64,000 nucleotides of DNA from Brevibacterium luteolum (GTDB lineage: Bacteria > Actinomycetota > Actinomycetes > Actinomycetales > Brevibacteriaceae). Under the pieces are notes generated by a model. It saw only the letters and a list, made by a program, of their open reading frames with translations. It was not told the origin of the DNA and did no database searches. Positions 37,381 through 45,540 of the stretch are shown here, piece by piece. Location: assembly GCF_013004595.1 (NCBI RefSeq), contig NZ_JABEMC010000001.1, forward strand, positions 1 to 64,000, read 5' to 3'. How positions within the stretch are numbered: position 1 is the stretch's first letter; each line of letters opens with the position of its first letter. A program made the position numbers and the translations under genes.

Positions 37381-38853
37381 ATGACTCGCATACGGCTCTT
37401 CCACTTCGATATTCCCACCTGGGGCAACTACGGCGACAAGGCCCTGTTCCCGGTGGTACGCGATCTCTTCACCGGTTTCGCCGGCGGACAGGCATTCGAG
37501 TTCATCGGTGCCGCGCCGCTGCGCCGCGAAGTCAGCGTCGAGCTCATCGAGCGGATCAACGTCAGTGCCGATGCCGTCGTCGTCGGCGGTGGGGGACTGT
37601 TCCTGCAGGACACGAACCCGAACGCGAACTCCGGCTGGCAGTGGAACATCTCCCGCGCCGCACTCGACCGGCTGGAGGTGCCGATCATCGTCTTCGCCGT
37701 GGGTGACAACCGGTTCCCCGGACAGCCGGCCTTCTCCGACCTCTTCGTCGACCACGTCAGCGCGGTGGCGGACAAAAGCGTGTTCTTCGGACTGCGCAAC
37801 CACGGATCGATGGAGTCGATGGCCGACACTCTGCCAGACTCTGCGGCAGCGAAGATCGAATTCCAGCCCTGCCCGACCGCCCTCGGCAGGCTCATCTATT
37901 CCGGCAGTGCGACGCCTTCTAACGAGCGGCGGCTGGCGGTGCAGATGCTCGTCCAGCACCGGCAGCGGGCGGCCGGTTATGACGCCGAGGCGATCCACCG
38001 GGAGGTCATCACCGCTGTCAGGCAGCTCGCGGCTGACGGCTGGCAGATCGTCAGCACTCCCTTCCATCCCGACGACCGGGTGTTCGCGCAGGCGCTGGCA
38101 GAAGCCGTTCCCGAGGTGGCCGAGCACCGCCTGCACGGACCCGACGTCGACTACCGCGCGGGCTACGAGCTCTTCGCCGGCACTCCGGTCGTCCTCGGCG
38201 GGCGCGGTCACGCCCAGCTCATTCCCTTCGGCGCCGGATCGATCCCGATCTCCCTCGACCTGCACAACAAGCTGCGCTACTTCGCCGCAGATGTCGGCCA
38301 CCCTGAGTTCACGCTTGCAGCTGAGCCGGAGCGTCTGGGGGAGCGGATCGTCGAATCGGTCGCGGCGGCGTGGGAGCAGCGAGATCAGCTGCAGGGGGAC
38401 CTGGCGGCCGTGCAGCAGGAGTGGATGGAGATCTCGCAGCAGAACTTGGCGGGGATCTACGAAGCGGTGGCGGGCCGGTCGGTGCCGCAGGAGCCCTTCG
38501 CGCCCATCAGTGAGCAGGCCGCGCAGCGGGAGAGCTTTCATATCGCAGCGGCAGCCGAACTGGAGGAGCCGCGAATTCTCAGCGACCGTGCGCACAAGCG
38601 AACCCGGGAGGAGCTGCAGGAGACGGCCGCGGAGCTCCAGGAGACGCGGGAGCGGCTGGAGGAAGCAGAGAAGAAGTTGAGTGAGAGGGAGGCGGAGGCG
38701 CAGCGGCTGGGCGGTGAGCTGACGGACCTCCGCGCGGAGCTGGAGGCGCTGCGCTCGAGGTCATTTGCCGACGAGGCCGGGGCAGTCGCGCGGCGCGGGA
38801 TCCACGGTGTGAGGTGGCGGGTCAGGCGGCTGGTGCGCCGGGTCCGGCGCTGA
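37381..38853 (+). CDS. Polysaccharide pyruvyl transferase-family protein
   Basis: A 490-residue protein. The first 320 or so residues follow the PS_pyruv_trans family (GT-B-like): GNYGDKALFP near the start, VVVGGGGLFLQDTNPN, and FAGTPVVLGGRGHAQLIPFG. These enzymes add pyruvyl ketal groups to wall or capsular sugars using PEP. The last 110 residues form a Glu/Arg-rich coiled coil ending in a basic tail (RWRVRRLVRRVRR) that may bind the membrane. ATG 37381 follows a TACAGT box by eight bases, suggesting a leaderless mRNA. Its end overlaps the convergent gene by 32 bp. Confidence 0.8.
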   Translation: MTRIRLFHFDIPTWGNYGDKALFPVVRDLFTGFAGGQAFEFIGAAPLRREVSVELIERINVSADAVVVGGGGLFLQDTNPNANSGWQWNISRAALDRLEVPIIVFAVGDNRFPGQPAFSDLFVDHVSAVADKSVFFGLRNHGSMESMADTLPDSAAAKIEFQPCPTALGRLIYSGSATPSNERRLAVQMLVQHRQRAAGYDAEAIHREVITAVRQLAADGWQIVSTPFHPDDRVFAQALAEAVPEVAEHRLHGPDVDYRAGYELFAGTPVVLGGRGHAQLIPFGAGSIPISLDLHNKLRYFAADVGHPEFTLAAEPERLGERIVESVAAAWEQRDQLQGDLAAVQQEWMEISQQNLAGIYEAVAGRSVPQEPFAPISEQAAQRESFHIAAAAELEEPRILSDRAHKRTREELQETAAELQETRERLEEAEKKLSEREAEAQRLGGELTDLRAELEALRSRSFADEAGAVARRGIHGVRWRVRRLVRRVRR

Positions 38854-39265
38854 GCGCCGCCTCAAGGTCGGCGGCGAAGTCCTCGCGCACGGAGAAGACA
38901 AGGTCCGTGCCCGAGGAAGTCGTCGCCTGCAGGTACGGCCCGCCGACGAGGAACGAGGTCGTCGAGCCAGCCCGCTTGTAGCCGAGACCCACGAGCGCTC
39001 TCTCGACGCGGGCGACCTCGGTGATATTGGCGATGTCGACCTCGACGAGGTAGAACCAGTAGCGCAGTGCCAGCACCCCGTCGCTGACGGTGATGCGCAG
39101 GGCAGACGCTGAGAGCACGTAGCTGAGAATCGCCAGCACAACGGCGCAGGTGAGGATGATCCAGCTGAACCCGGTGAGCATGAGCAGCACGAGGAAGATC
39201 GGCAGCGCCCACAGCAGCGCCACGACGTAGAGGCGCGGGTAGACCCGCCAGCTCAGCTCAGACAT
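38822..39265 (-). CDS. Small membrane protein with PH-like domain
   Basis: A 147-residue protein with two close N-terminal membrane helices (about residues 12-50), followed by a soluble domain that resembles bacterial PH-like domains (LRITVSDGVLALRYWFYLVE, then LVGGPYLQATTSSG). Such proteins are widespread in actinobacteria and uncharacterised. It is convergent with the pyruvyl transferase gene and the two coding ends overlap, so antisense effects between the transcripts are possible. Confidence 0.65.
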   Translation of the reverse strand: MSELSWRVYPRLYVVALLWALPIFLVLLMLTGFSWIILTCAVVLAILSYVLSASALRITVSDGVLALRYWFYLVEVDIANITEVARVERALVGLGYKRAGSTTSFLVGGPYLQATTSSGTDLVFSVREDFAADLEAALSAGPGAPAA

Positions 39266-39416
39266 CGTTCCATCCTACGGTCGGGCGACCACCGCCTCGG
39301 GTCCGGTGTGCGGGCGTGAAGATGACGGGCGGATGAACGCAGGGCGACTTTGCGGTTACACTCAGCATGGGTCGCGAAGACCGCTCCTCAGATCTCCTCA
39401 CCCTGTTAGGTAGCGC

Positions 39417-40613
39417 GTGGAACTCCTCATTCTCGTCGTGCTCGTCATCGCACTGGCACTGTTCTTCGACTTCACCAACGGGTTCCACGACACCGCGAAC
39501 GCGATGGCCACCCCGATCGCCACCGGTGCGATCAAGCCGAAGACCGCCGTCGCACTGGCTGCCGTGCTCAACCTCATCGGTGCGTTCCTCTCCACGGAGG
39601 TCGCCAAGACGATCTCCGGCGGTCTCATCAACGAAGGCGACGGCGGCGTCCACATCACGCCCCAGCTGATCCTGGCGGGACTCATCGGCGCGATCGTGTG
39701 GAATATGATCACCTGGATCTACGGGTTGCCGTCCTCATCATCACATGCGCTGTTCGGCGGACTCATCGGCGCGGCCGTCGTCGGTGCGGGACTGCACGCG
39801 GTGAACTTCTCCGTCGTGCTCTCCAAAGTCATCATCCCCGCCATCGCCGCCCCGCTCATCGCCGGGACTAGCGCCTACGTGTGCACCCGGCTGGCCTATT
39901 CGATCACCCGCCGGTACGCGAATGCCAACCGGCGCGGGGCCTTCAAATACGGGCAGATCTTCTCCTCCTCGCTCGTCGCACTCGCCCATGGCACCAACGA
40001 CGCGCAGAAGACGATGGGCGTCATCACTCTGCTGCTCATCTCCGCGCAGATGCAGGAGCCCGGCACCGGCCCGCACTTCTGGGTCATCGCCACCTGCGCC
40101 TTCGCCATCGCCTTCGGCACCTACCTCGGCGGCTGGCGGATCATCGACACGCTCGGCACGAAGCTCACCGAGGTCCGGCCCGCCCAGGGGCTGTCGGCCG
40201 AGACCTCGACGGCTGCGGCGATCCTGGCCTCCTCGCACCTGGGCTTCGCGCTGTCGACAACGCAGGTGGCCTCCGGGTCCGTGCTCGGCTCCGGACTCGG
40301 CCGCAAGGGTGCTGACGTCAAGTGGTCGACTGCCGGCAAGATTGCCTCCGGCTGGCTGTTAACGCTGCCGGCCGCCGGTGCCGTCGGGGCGCTGGCGGCG
40401 ATCGTGGCCAACCTCGGATTCTGGGGTGCGATGGCTGACGTCATTGTGGCGACGATCGTCGTGCTGTGGATCTACCTGCACTCACGCAAGACCGCCCACC
40501 TGGTCCAGCTCTCGAAGCTCGACACCGTCGGTGACGCCGTGGGCATCCGCGGCCGGCGCGCCAAGCGCAAGGCGAAGAAGCAGGCCAAGCAGATGAAAGG
40601 CGGGAACCGCTGA
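39417..40613 (+). CDS. pit: PiT-family low-affinity phosphate transporter
   Basis: A 398-residue membrane carrier. Both halves carry the duplicated Pit signature: FDFTNGFHDTANAMATPIAT near the N-terminus and LAHGTNDAQKTMGVITLLLI in the middle; GLPSSSSHALFGGLIGA is also typical. It imports metal-phosphate complexes with protons. The start is GTG 39417, with a TTAGGT box five bases upstream; leaderless translation is plausible. The C-terminal 20 residues are Lys/Arg-rich and cytosolic. The next gene overlaps its stop codon. Confidence 0.95.
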   Translation: MELLILVVLVIALALFFDFTNGFHDTANAMATPIATGAIKPKTAVALAAVLNLIGAFLSTEVAKTISGGLINEGDGGVHITPQLILAGLIGAIVWNMITWIYGLPSSSSHALFGGLIGAAVVGAGLHAVNFSVVLSKVIIPAIAAPLIAGTSAYVCTRLAYSITRRYANANRRGAFKYGQIFSSSLVALAHGTNDAQKTMGVITLLLISAQMQEPGTGPHFWVIATCAFAIAFGTYLGGWRIIDTLGTKLTEVRPAQGLSAETSTAAAILASSHLGFALSTTQVASGSVLGSGLGRKGADVKWSTAGKIASGWLLTLPAAGAVGALAAIVANLGFWGAMADVIVATIVVLWIYLHSRKTAHLVQLSKLDTVGDAVGIRGRRAKRKAKKQAKQMKGGNR

Positions 40614-40843
40614 TGATCGACTGGATGTCCCTTGTCATCGTCGCCGTCGCGACCCTGACGGCAGCGACCGTGACGATCACGCTGTTCTCGGTGGCTGTGC
40701 GACTGCGCGCCTACGCCATCGACCTGCGCTCAGCGGGGCGCAGCAATGCGCTCGTCTCGCTGGCCAGCCATGCGGTGTTCGGCGTCTGCGGAATTGTCGT
40801 GCTCATCGGCGTCTATCTCATCGTCCCCGCCCTGCACGGCTAG
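40613..40843 (+). CDS. Small membrane protein coupled to the phosphate transporter
   Basis: A 76-residue protein with two hydrophobic helices (about residues 5-28 and 48-72) separated by a short basic loop. Its ATG overlaps the stop codon of the Pit gene (TGATG), a strong sign of co-translation. I do not recognise a named family. It could be an accessory subunit or regulator of the carrier; this is inferred from position. Confidence 0.75.
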   Translation: MIDWMSLVIVAVATLTAATVTITLFSVAVRLRAYAIDLRSAGRSNALVSLASHAVFGVCGIVVLIGVYLIVPALHG

Positions 40844-40849
40844 ACCGGT

Positions 40850-41626
40850 TCAGCGCGGCCGGACGGTCAGCGACTGCACGAGCGAACCGAGCGGCCCGGC
40901 GGCGTCGTGGAGCACCGAGTGGGTCAGGCCCAGGCCAGTCTCACCGAAGGTCACGCGGGTGTCGAAGCCCAGCCAGTCGCCGGCGAGCTCCGAGCGCAGG
41001 AAATGCGCGGTGAGATCGACGTTGGGGAACATCACCTCAGCCGGATCCCGGCGCACCGTCATCCCGTTGGCGGCATCGAGGTGCGTGCATGCCTGGGCGA
41101 AGTCCGAGACCTCCTCGTCGTCGAGCAGCCGCTCGTCCGAACGCAGCCAGTACATTGCCCGACCCGGTGAGAACTGGCTGCGGCGGCCCTGCAGGGAGGC
41201 GATGTAGCCACCAGGCCACACGCTGCGCGGGTCGAACGGCGCCAGCTCTTCCGGCGGCGGGATCGGCTCGAAGGCGGTGCCGGCCACCGCCGAGGTGTCG
41301 GTGTCCGTCAGCAGCCAGGCGCGGGCTAACACGATGGTCCGCTCGCCGTAGGTCACCTCGGCTTCGAGTAGCTCGATGGTGCGGCCGGCCCGGCGCACGG
41401 AGACGGTGAGATCGAACTCGTCGATCGGGATGACGCCGTAGATGTCGGCCGACAGGCGCGCCATCTGCAGCGGCGCACCCTCGCGGCGGGCGGCGTGGTC
41501 GCGTTCGAAGCTGTGGATGAGCAGCCCGATGATCGGGGAGATGTGCTGCTCCGCTTCATTCCATGCACCCGCCGTCGCGGCGGTCGCGCGCAGGCGCGTG
41601 TCCGAGAGTGGTTCGAAATATGCCAT
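40850..41626 (-). CDS. Acyl-CoA thioesterase-like double-hotdog protein
   Basis: A 258-residue cytosolic protein. Each half looks like a hotdog fold of the thioesterase-like superfamily: SPIIGLLIHSFERDHA with PLQMARLSADIYGVIPIDEF in the first, and PNVDLTAHFLRSELAGDWLG with TVTFGETGLGL-like residues in the second. Related proteins hydrolyse acyl-CoA. The catalytic residues are not obvious from sequence, and the substrate is unknown. It is convergent with the phosphate-transport pair, 6 bp away. Confidence 0.8.
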   Translation of the reverse strand: MAYFEPLSDTRLRATAATAGAWNEAEQHISPIIGLLIHSFERDHAARREGAPLQMARLSADIYGVIPIDEFDLTVSVRRAGRTIELLEAEVTYGERTIVLARAWLLTDTDTSAVAGTAFEPIPPPEELAPFDPRSVWPGGYIASLQGRRSQFSPGRAMYWLRSDERLLDDEEVSDFAQACTHLDAANGMTVRRDPAEVMFPNVDLTAHFLRSELAGDWLGFDTRVTFGETGLGLTHSVLHDAAGPLGSLVQSLTVRPR

Positions 41627-41733
41627 GGCAACAGACTAGCGGCAGGTGCCCACCGCCTCGGGAGCGGGGATGAATGCGAACCGGGCCGCACCCTGGCTCA
41701 TGGGTGCGGCCCGACTCAGTCAGGGGTGCGGCG

Positions 41734-43566
41734 TCACTGCACGCCGAGGCGCTGGCGGAGGTTGTCGACCTCGGCCTTGAGCTCGGCCGGGACGTGATCG
41801 CCGAGCGAGTCGTACCATTCCTCGATCGAGGCGAGCTCCTCAGCCCACTCCTCGGGCTTGATGGCAAGCGCCTTGCGCAGCTGCTCCTCGGTCACGTCGA
41901 GGCCGTCGATGTCGAGCGAGCCCTCGGCCGGGGTGTGGCCCAGCGGGGTTTCTACGGCCTCAGCGGTGCCGGCCACGCGCTCGAATACCCACTTGAGGAC
42001 GCGGGAGTTCTCCGAGAAGCCCGGCCACAGGAACGAGCCGTCCTCGTCGCGGCGGAACCAGTTGACGTAGAAGATCTTCGGCAGCTTCGCACCCTCGGTG
42101 CGGCCGATCTCCAGCCAGTGGCGGAAGTAGTCGCCGACGTTGTAGCCGATGAACGGGCGCATCGCCATCGGATCGCGGCGCACGACACCGACCTGGCCCT
42201 TGGCCGCAGCGGTCGTCTCCGAGGACAGGGTGGATCCCATGAACACGCCGTGGGTCCAGTCCCTGGTCTCGGTCACCAGCGGCATCGTCGTCTTGCGGCG
42301 GCCGCCGAAGAGGATCGCCGAGATCGGCACGCCGTTGGGGTTTTCGTACTCATCGGCAAGCGTCGGGGTGTTGGTGATCGGGGTGCAGAAGCGCGAGTTC
42401 GGGTGCGCGGCCGGGGTGCCTGACTCCGGAGTCCAGTCGTTGCCCTTCCAGTCGGTCAGGTGCGCCGGGGTCTCCTCGGTCATGCCCTCCCACCAGACGT
42501 CGCCGTCATCGGTGAGCGCGACATTGGTGAAGACGTTGCCGCCGGCCTCGATCGCGCGCATCGCGGTCGGGTTGGTGGTGTAGCCGGTGCCAGGTGCCAC
42601 GCCGAAGAGGCCGAACTCCGGGTTGACGGCGTAGAGCTGGCCGTCGGCGCCGAAGCGCATCCAGGCGATGTCGTCGCCGAGCGTTTCGGCCTTCCAGCCC
42701 TCGAGGGTCGGTTCGATCATCGCGAGGTTGGTCTTGCCGCAGGCGCTCGGGAAGGCCGCAGCGACGTACTTGACCTCGCCTTCCGGGCTGGTGAGCTTGA
42801 GGATGAGCATGTGCTCGGCCAGCCAGCCCTCTTCGCGGGCGATCGCCGAGGCGATGCGCAGCGAGTAGCACTTCTTGCCCAGCAGCGCGTTGCCGCCGTA
42901 GCCGGACCCAAACGACCAGATGGCGCGCTCTTCGGGGAAGTGGGTGATGTACTTCGTCGTGTTGCACGGCCACGCGACGTCCTCCTGGCCGGGCTCCAGC
43001 GGTGCGCCGACGGAGTGGACGCATTCGACGAACTCGCCGCCGTGTTCCTCGATGGCCTTGAGTTCGGCGGTGCCGCAGCGGGCCATGATCTGCATGGACA
43101 GGACGACGTAGGCGGAGTCGGTGACCTCGATGCCGAACATCGGCTGATCGGCATCCGCACGTCCCATGACGAACGGGATGACGTACATCGTCCGGCCCTT
43201 CATTGAGCCGTCGAAGAGGTCGTGGAGGATGGACTTCATCTCATCGGGAGCCATCCAGTTGTTCAGCGGGCCGGCGTCGGCCTCATCGCGCGAGCAGATG
43301 TAGGTGCGCTCTTCGACGCGGGCGACATCGTCCGGGTCGGAGGCGGCGTAGAACGAGTCCTTCTGCTTGGGCAGCGGCTTGAGGGTGCCGGCTTCGATAA
43401 GCTGGTTCTGCAGTGCACGCTTCTGATCGTCGTCTCCGGTGATCCACTCGATGCGGTCGGGAGTGGTGCGCTCGGCGATCGAGCGGACGAAGCTGAGGAT
43501 CTTCTCGTTGCTGGTCGGTGCACCAGCAAGCAGGTCTTCGACTGAGCCACGGTCGAGGACGGTCAT
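41734..43566 (-). CDS. pckG: Phosphoenolpyruvate carboxykinase (GTP)
   Basis: A 610-residue enzyme, the usual size for GTP-dependent PEPCK. It converts oxaloacetate and GTP to PEP, CO2 and GDP, feeding gluconeogenesis. The P-loop [12 protein letters not shown], the reactive-cysteine block, the metal-site region and [11 protein letters not shown] are all present. ATG 43566 has AGGAGATCC just upstream; the longer frame to 43905 is spurious. The upstream 330 bp hold a candidate operator (43695-43712). It is the last host gene before the tRNA-Arg that carries the prophage. Confidence 0.97.
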   Translation of the reverse strand: MTVLDRGSVEDLLAGAPTSNEKILSFVRSIAERTTPDRIEWITGDDDQKRALQNQLIEAGTLKPLPKQKDSFYAASDPDDVARVEERTYICSRDEADAGPLNNWMAPDEMKSILHDLFDGSMKGRTMYVIPFVMGRADADQPMFGIEVTDSAYVVLSMQIMARCGTAELKAIEEHGGEFVECVHSVGAPLEPGQEDVAWPCNTTKYITHFPEERAIWSFGSGYGGNALLGKKCYSLRIASAIAREEGWLAEHMLILKLTSPEGEVKYVAAAFPSACGKTNLAMIEPTLEGWKAETLGDDIAWMRFGADGQLYAVNPEFGLFGVAPGTGYTTNPTAMRAIEAGGNVFTNVALTDDGDVWWEGMTEETPAHLTDWKGNDWTPESGTPAAHPNSRFCTPITNTPTLADEYENPNGVPISAILFGGRRKTTMPLVTETRDWTHGVFMGSTLSSETTAAAKGQVGVVRRDPMAMRPFIGYNVGDYFRHWLEIGRTEGAKLPKIFYVNWFRRDEDGSFLWPGFSENSRVLKWVFERVAGTAEAVETPLGHTPAEGSLDIDGLDVTEEQLRKALAIKPEEWAEELASIEEWYDSLGDHVPAELKAEVDNLRQRLGVQ

Positions 43567-43898
43567 GAGGATCTCCTGATCTGTCGGGGTTTCGGAGTTC
43601 TGCTTGTGCGGACGTCGCCGCCAAGCGATGTCTCCACCGTACGAACCGTTCTTCGCAGGCACCGGGGATTCGCGGGCCTCGCGCCTGTGCATTGAGTCAC
43701 AAGCTGGTGACTTATGGTCAATAGACGTCAGATGAGAGACGGATATTCCCAAGGAAATGACGACTTTTGTCAAAGGCTGGATTCGGCTGCAGATCGCTGC
43801 CCCCGTGGCGGTGGTTGGCGGATGTGGCAAAGAGCGCAGAGCGTGGATTTTGGCTCGCGGGCGATCGTGTGTATAGTTGTTCTGGTCATTGCGACAGT
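43567..43898. other. pckG upstream region and tRNA-Arg promoter
   Basis: No gene is visible in these 332 bp. The inverted repeat AGTCAC-N6-GTGACT at 43695-43712 lies upstream of pckG and may be a carbon-source operator; TTGACC at 43716-43721 (minus strand) is a possible -35 box. On the plus strand, TTGGCT (43850-43855), 16 bp and TATAGT (43872-43877) form a good promoter for tRNA-Arg. Confidence 0.55.
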
Positions 43899-43971
43899 GC
43901 GCCACTAGCTCAACGGATAGAGCATCTGACTACGGATCAGAAGGTTGGGGGTTCGAATCCCTCGTGGCGCG
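43899..43971 (+). tRNA. tRNA-Arg(ACG), prophage integration site
   Basis: A standard 73-nt cloverleaf: acceptor GCGCCAC pairs with GTGGCGC (43964-43970), the anticodon loop ctacgga contains ACG (read as inosine-CG), and the T arm contains GGTTCGAATCC. CCA is not encoded. Phage-type genes start immediately at its 3' side, so its 3' half is probably the attachment core, restored by phage DNA on integration. Confidence 0.95.
43930..43971. other. Probable prophage attachment site (left end)
   Basis: The 42 bp from the tRNA-Arg anticodon loop to its 3' end are shared by the tRNA and the phage repressor frame. tRNA-integrating phages usually cross over within this half. The exact core cannot be set without the other prophage end, where a second copy of part of this sequence is expected. 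Confidence 0.6.
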
Positions 43972-44259
43972 CGAATCTCCACTAGAGCCGCCGTCCGGTC
44001 CATCCGGGCGGCGGTTTTTCAATTCACCGGTTTCGATCCACTCCAGCGGAACCTGCGTCCGCATCGCCCAGAGGATGAGCTCGGCGCGCCGCGGACTGGT
44101 CCGGTCGTTGAGCCAGTTCGAGATCGTGTTGCGCGACACGCCGAGGTGCTGCGCCATCTCCTGAGATGAAAGACCTGCAGCCGACAGCGACTTCGCCAGC
44201 CGGTCGCCGCGCGTGAACTGCAGCCGTGCCATCAGGGTCGATTCGGGGTTCTCAGACAT
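43930..44259 (-). CDS. Phage immunity repressor whose tail is encoded antisense to tRNA-Arg
   Basis: A 109-residue DNA-binding protein. The HTH lies at residues 28-52 (AGLSSQEMAQHLGVSRNTIS), followed by LILWAMRTQVPLEWIETGE, a pattern common in actinophage repressors. Residues 97-109 (RATRDSNPQPSDP) and the TAG stop are read from the strand opposite the tRNA-Arg 3' half, with the stop in its anticodon loop. ATG 44259 is six bases after a CATAAT -10 box, so the mRNA is probably leaderless; the longer frame to 44328 was rejected. The C-terminus would change at excision if the crossover lies 3' of the stop; see findings. Confidence 0.85.
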   Translation of the reverse strand: MSENPESTLMARLQFTRGDRLAKSLSAAGLSSQEMAQHLGVSRNTISNWLNDRTSPRRAELILWAMRTQVPLEWIETGELKNRRPDGPDGGSSGDSRATRDSNPQPSDP

Positions 44260-44277
44260 ACCTCTATTATGCCTAAG

Positions 44278-44366
44278 CTTGTGCAGATTCGCAAGGTAAT
44301 GCAAAAACTCTGCGACTGGTAGTTGCACAAGATTGGGAAGTGGTGCAACCTTGTGACATGCACAAG
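44278..44366. promoter_or_regulatory. Operator-like half sites in the phage switch region
   Basis: The sequence CTTGTGCA or its complement TGCACAAG occurs at 44278-44285, 44324-44331 and 44359-44366. A related CTTGTG at 44350-44355 pairs with the last copy to form CTTGTGACATGCACAAG (44350-44366), which covers the start codon of the rightward gene. Repeated symmetric sites between divergent repressor and Cro-like genes are what a phage switch needs. Confidence 0.6.
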
Positions 44367-44576
44367 TCGCAAGAACTCATCCGCAGCGCCGACGCAGCCG
44401 CAATGCTCGCGATCGACCGCTCCACCCTCTCCCGATGGGTAAAAGCCGGAAAGCTCACCCCAGCCGTCGAAGGCTCCGGCATCCGCGGCGAACGGTTCTT
44501 TGCCCGCGAAGACGTCGAAGCGCTCGCCGCGAAGCCCGCAGCGCTCGCCCAAGAGTCGAAGCCGGTGGCGTCATGA
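44358..44576 (+). CDS. Cro- or excisionase-like HTH protein
   Basis: A 72-residue protein with a MerR-type excisionase HTH: LIRSADAAAMLAIDRSTLSR followed by WVKAGKLTPAV and RFFAREDVEALA. It is divergent from the repressor, the position of cro or xis in lambda-like switches, and may do either job. ATG 44358 was chosen; an in-frame GTG at 44340 is the alternative, and neither has a clear ribosome site. The next gene overlaps its stop. Confidence 0.75.
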   Translation: MHKSQELIRSADAAAMLAIDRSTLSRWVKAGKLTPAVEGSGIRGERFFAREDVEALAAKPAALAQESKPVAS

Positions 44577-44683
44577 CCGGACACATTAACTGGGCCGCCG
44601 CGCGGTCGCCCAAGAGGTGTGTGTACGTGAGCTGTGAGCGCTGCCTGGAGATCCGCCTGGATGACGAACTGGTGAAGCTGTGA
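44573..44683 (+). CDS. Tiny phage protein with a CxxC motif
   Basis: A 36-residue reading frame whose ATG overlaps the preceding stop codon (ATGA). It contains CERC, which could bind a metal. I do not recognise it; the overlap is the main support. Confidence 0.5.
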   Translation: MTGHINWAAARSPKRCVYVSCERCLEIRLDDELVKL

Positions 44684-44688
44684 GCCGG

Positions 44689-45273
44689 TCAAGATTCGGG
44701 GAGCAGCTGCTCCATCAGAACGCTTTCGCCGATCGCTACCGTAATAACGTTGCCGTCCACCCCGGTGACAACAGCGGTGTACGGCTCGCCTCTGTCGAGT
44801 CGCGGGGAAAGGCGTCGTGCGAAGCCACGGTTCACGTAACCCCAAGCTGCGGTGCCGACGGGCCCGCAGAGCGCGATCGCCTTGGGGTCGTGCTCGTTGT
44901 TGGGCTCTCTCTTGAGCATGATGATGCTGCCAATCTCGATCTCAGCGGATTGAAGAGCGGCACTGTAGTGCCTGGTTCCTCGGGCACGGAGGTAGAAGAC
45001 GCCGGCGCGAGCGAGGGCGAGGTTGCCCGGCGCGGCTTGCAAACCACTGCTCTTGCTGACGAACCGCAGCTCGTCGCGCCAGATCAACTCGAAGGTCGGA
45101 CGTCCATTGACGATGACGAGCTCACTGTCCGACTCGGCCTTGCTCAGCCAACGCCGCTCGGGCGCCGGTCTGCGCTCCACTTCCTGCGCCTCTCGATCGT
45201 GTGGTGCCTGCGTCTCCGCTTGGCTGCCGCTGAACAGCGTGCGGAAGAACTCTTGAGCTGCTCGAAAAACCAT
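44689..45273 (-). CDS. HIRAN-domain protein in the immunity region
   Basis: A 194-residue protein on the opposite strand to the lytic genes. Residues 90-185 resemble a HIRAN domain, a DNA-end-recognising fold known from HLTF/Rad5 helicases: FYLRARGTRHYSAALQ, then IIMLKREPNNEHDPKAIALC and WGYVNRGFARRL. No helicase domain is attached. ATG 45273 has AAGGAG 7 bp upstream. Leftward genes near a repressor are often expressed in the lysogen, so this could be a superinfection-exclusion or host-fitness gene. That role is inference. Confidence 0.7.
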   Translation of the reverse strand: MVFRAAQEFFRTLFSGSQAETQAPHDREAQEVERRPAPERRWLSKAESDSELVIVNGRPTFELIWRDELRFVSKSSGLQAAPGNLALARAGVFYLRARGTRHYSAALQSAEIEIGSIIMLKREPNNEHDPKAIALCGPVGTAAWGYVNRGFARRLSPRLDRGEPYTAVVTGVDGNVITVAIGESVLMEQLLPES

Positions 45274-45491
45274 AGACCGTCTCCTTCGGCGAGTAGGCGT
45301 CGTCACAGGCGTCAGCTTACCGACGGAGACTGCACGGACATCGCTCCCGTCGAGTCAGCGGTTGAGCGTCCGTGCGGGTCGCCGGAGTCGACACGGGGAT
45401 GCGACTCGGGCGGCTGAAGGGTGGGGCCGGGCGCGGGTGTAAGGGGAAACCCGCGTCCGGTCTCACCACAGGAAGTAGGCAAAAAGGAAAC

Positions 45492-45517
45492 GCCCTCGGC
45501 GGTGGAGCGCCGAGGGC
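45492..45517 (+). terminator. Hairpin before the antirepressor gene
   Basis: A perfect 10-bp GC-rich stem (gccctcggcg, 45492-45501, with its complement at 45508-45517) closes a 6-base loop, 23 bp before the antirepressor start and ahead of its ribosome site. It could act as an early terminator or attenuator. There is no T run. A second, looser inverted repeat (GCACGGAC at 45332 with GTCCGTGC at 45368) precedes it. Confidence 0.5.
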
Positions 45518-45540
45518 CACGGTCCAAGAAAGGACACGAG

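Noticed and set aside
37201-38595. 464-codon leftward open frame
   Set aside because: Mirror of the pyruvyl transferase gene and partly of tRNA-Ser.
44260-44328. N-terminal extension of the phage repressor
   Set aside because: It would run through the operator and the -10 box; ATG 44259 fits the promoter and the HTH position better.
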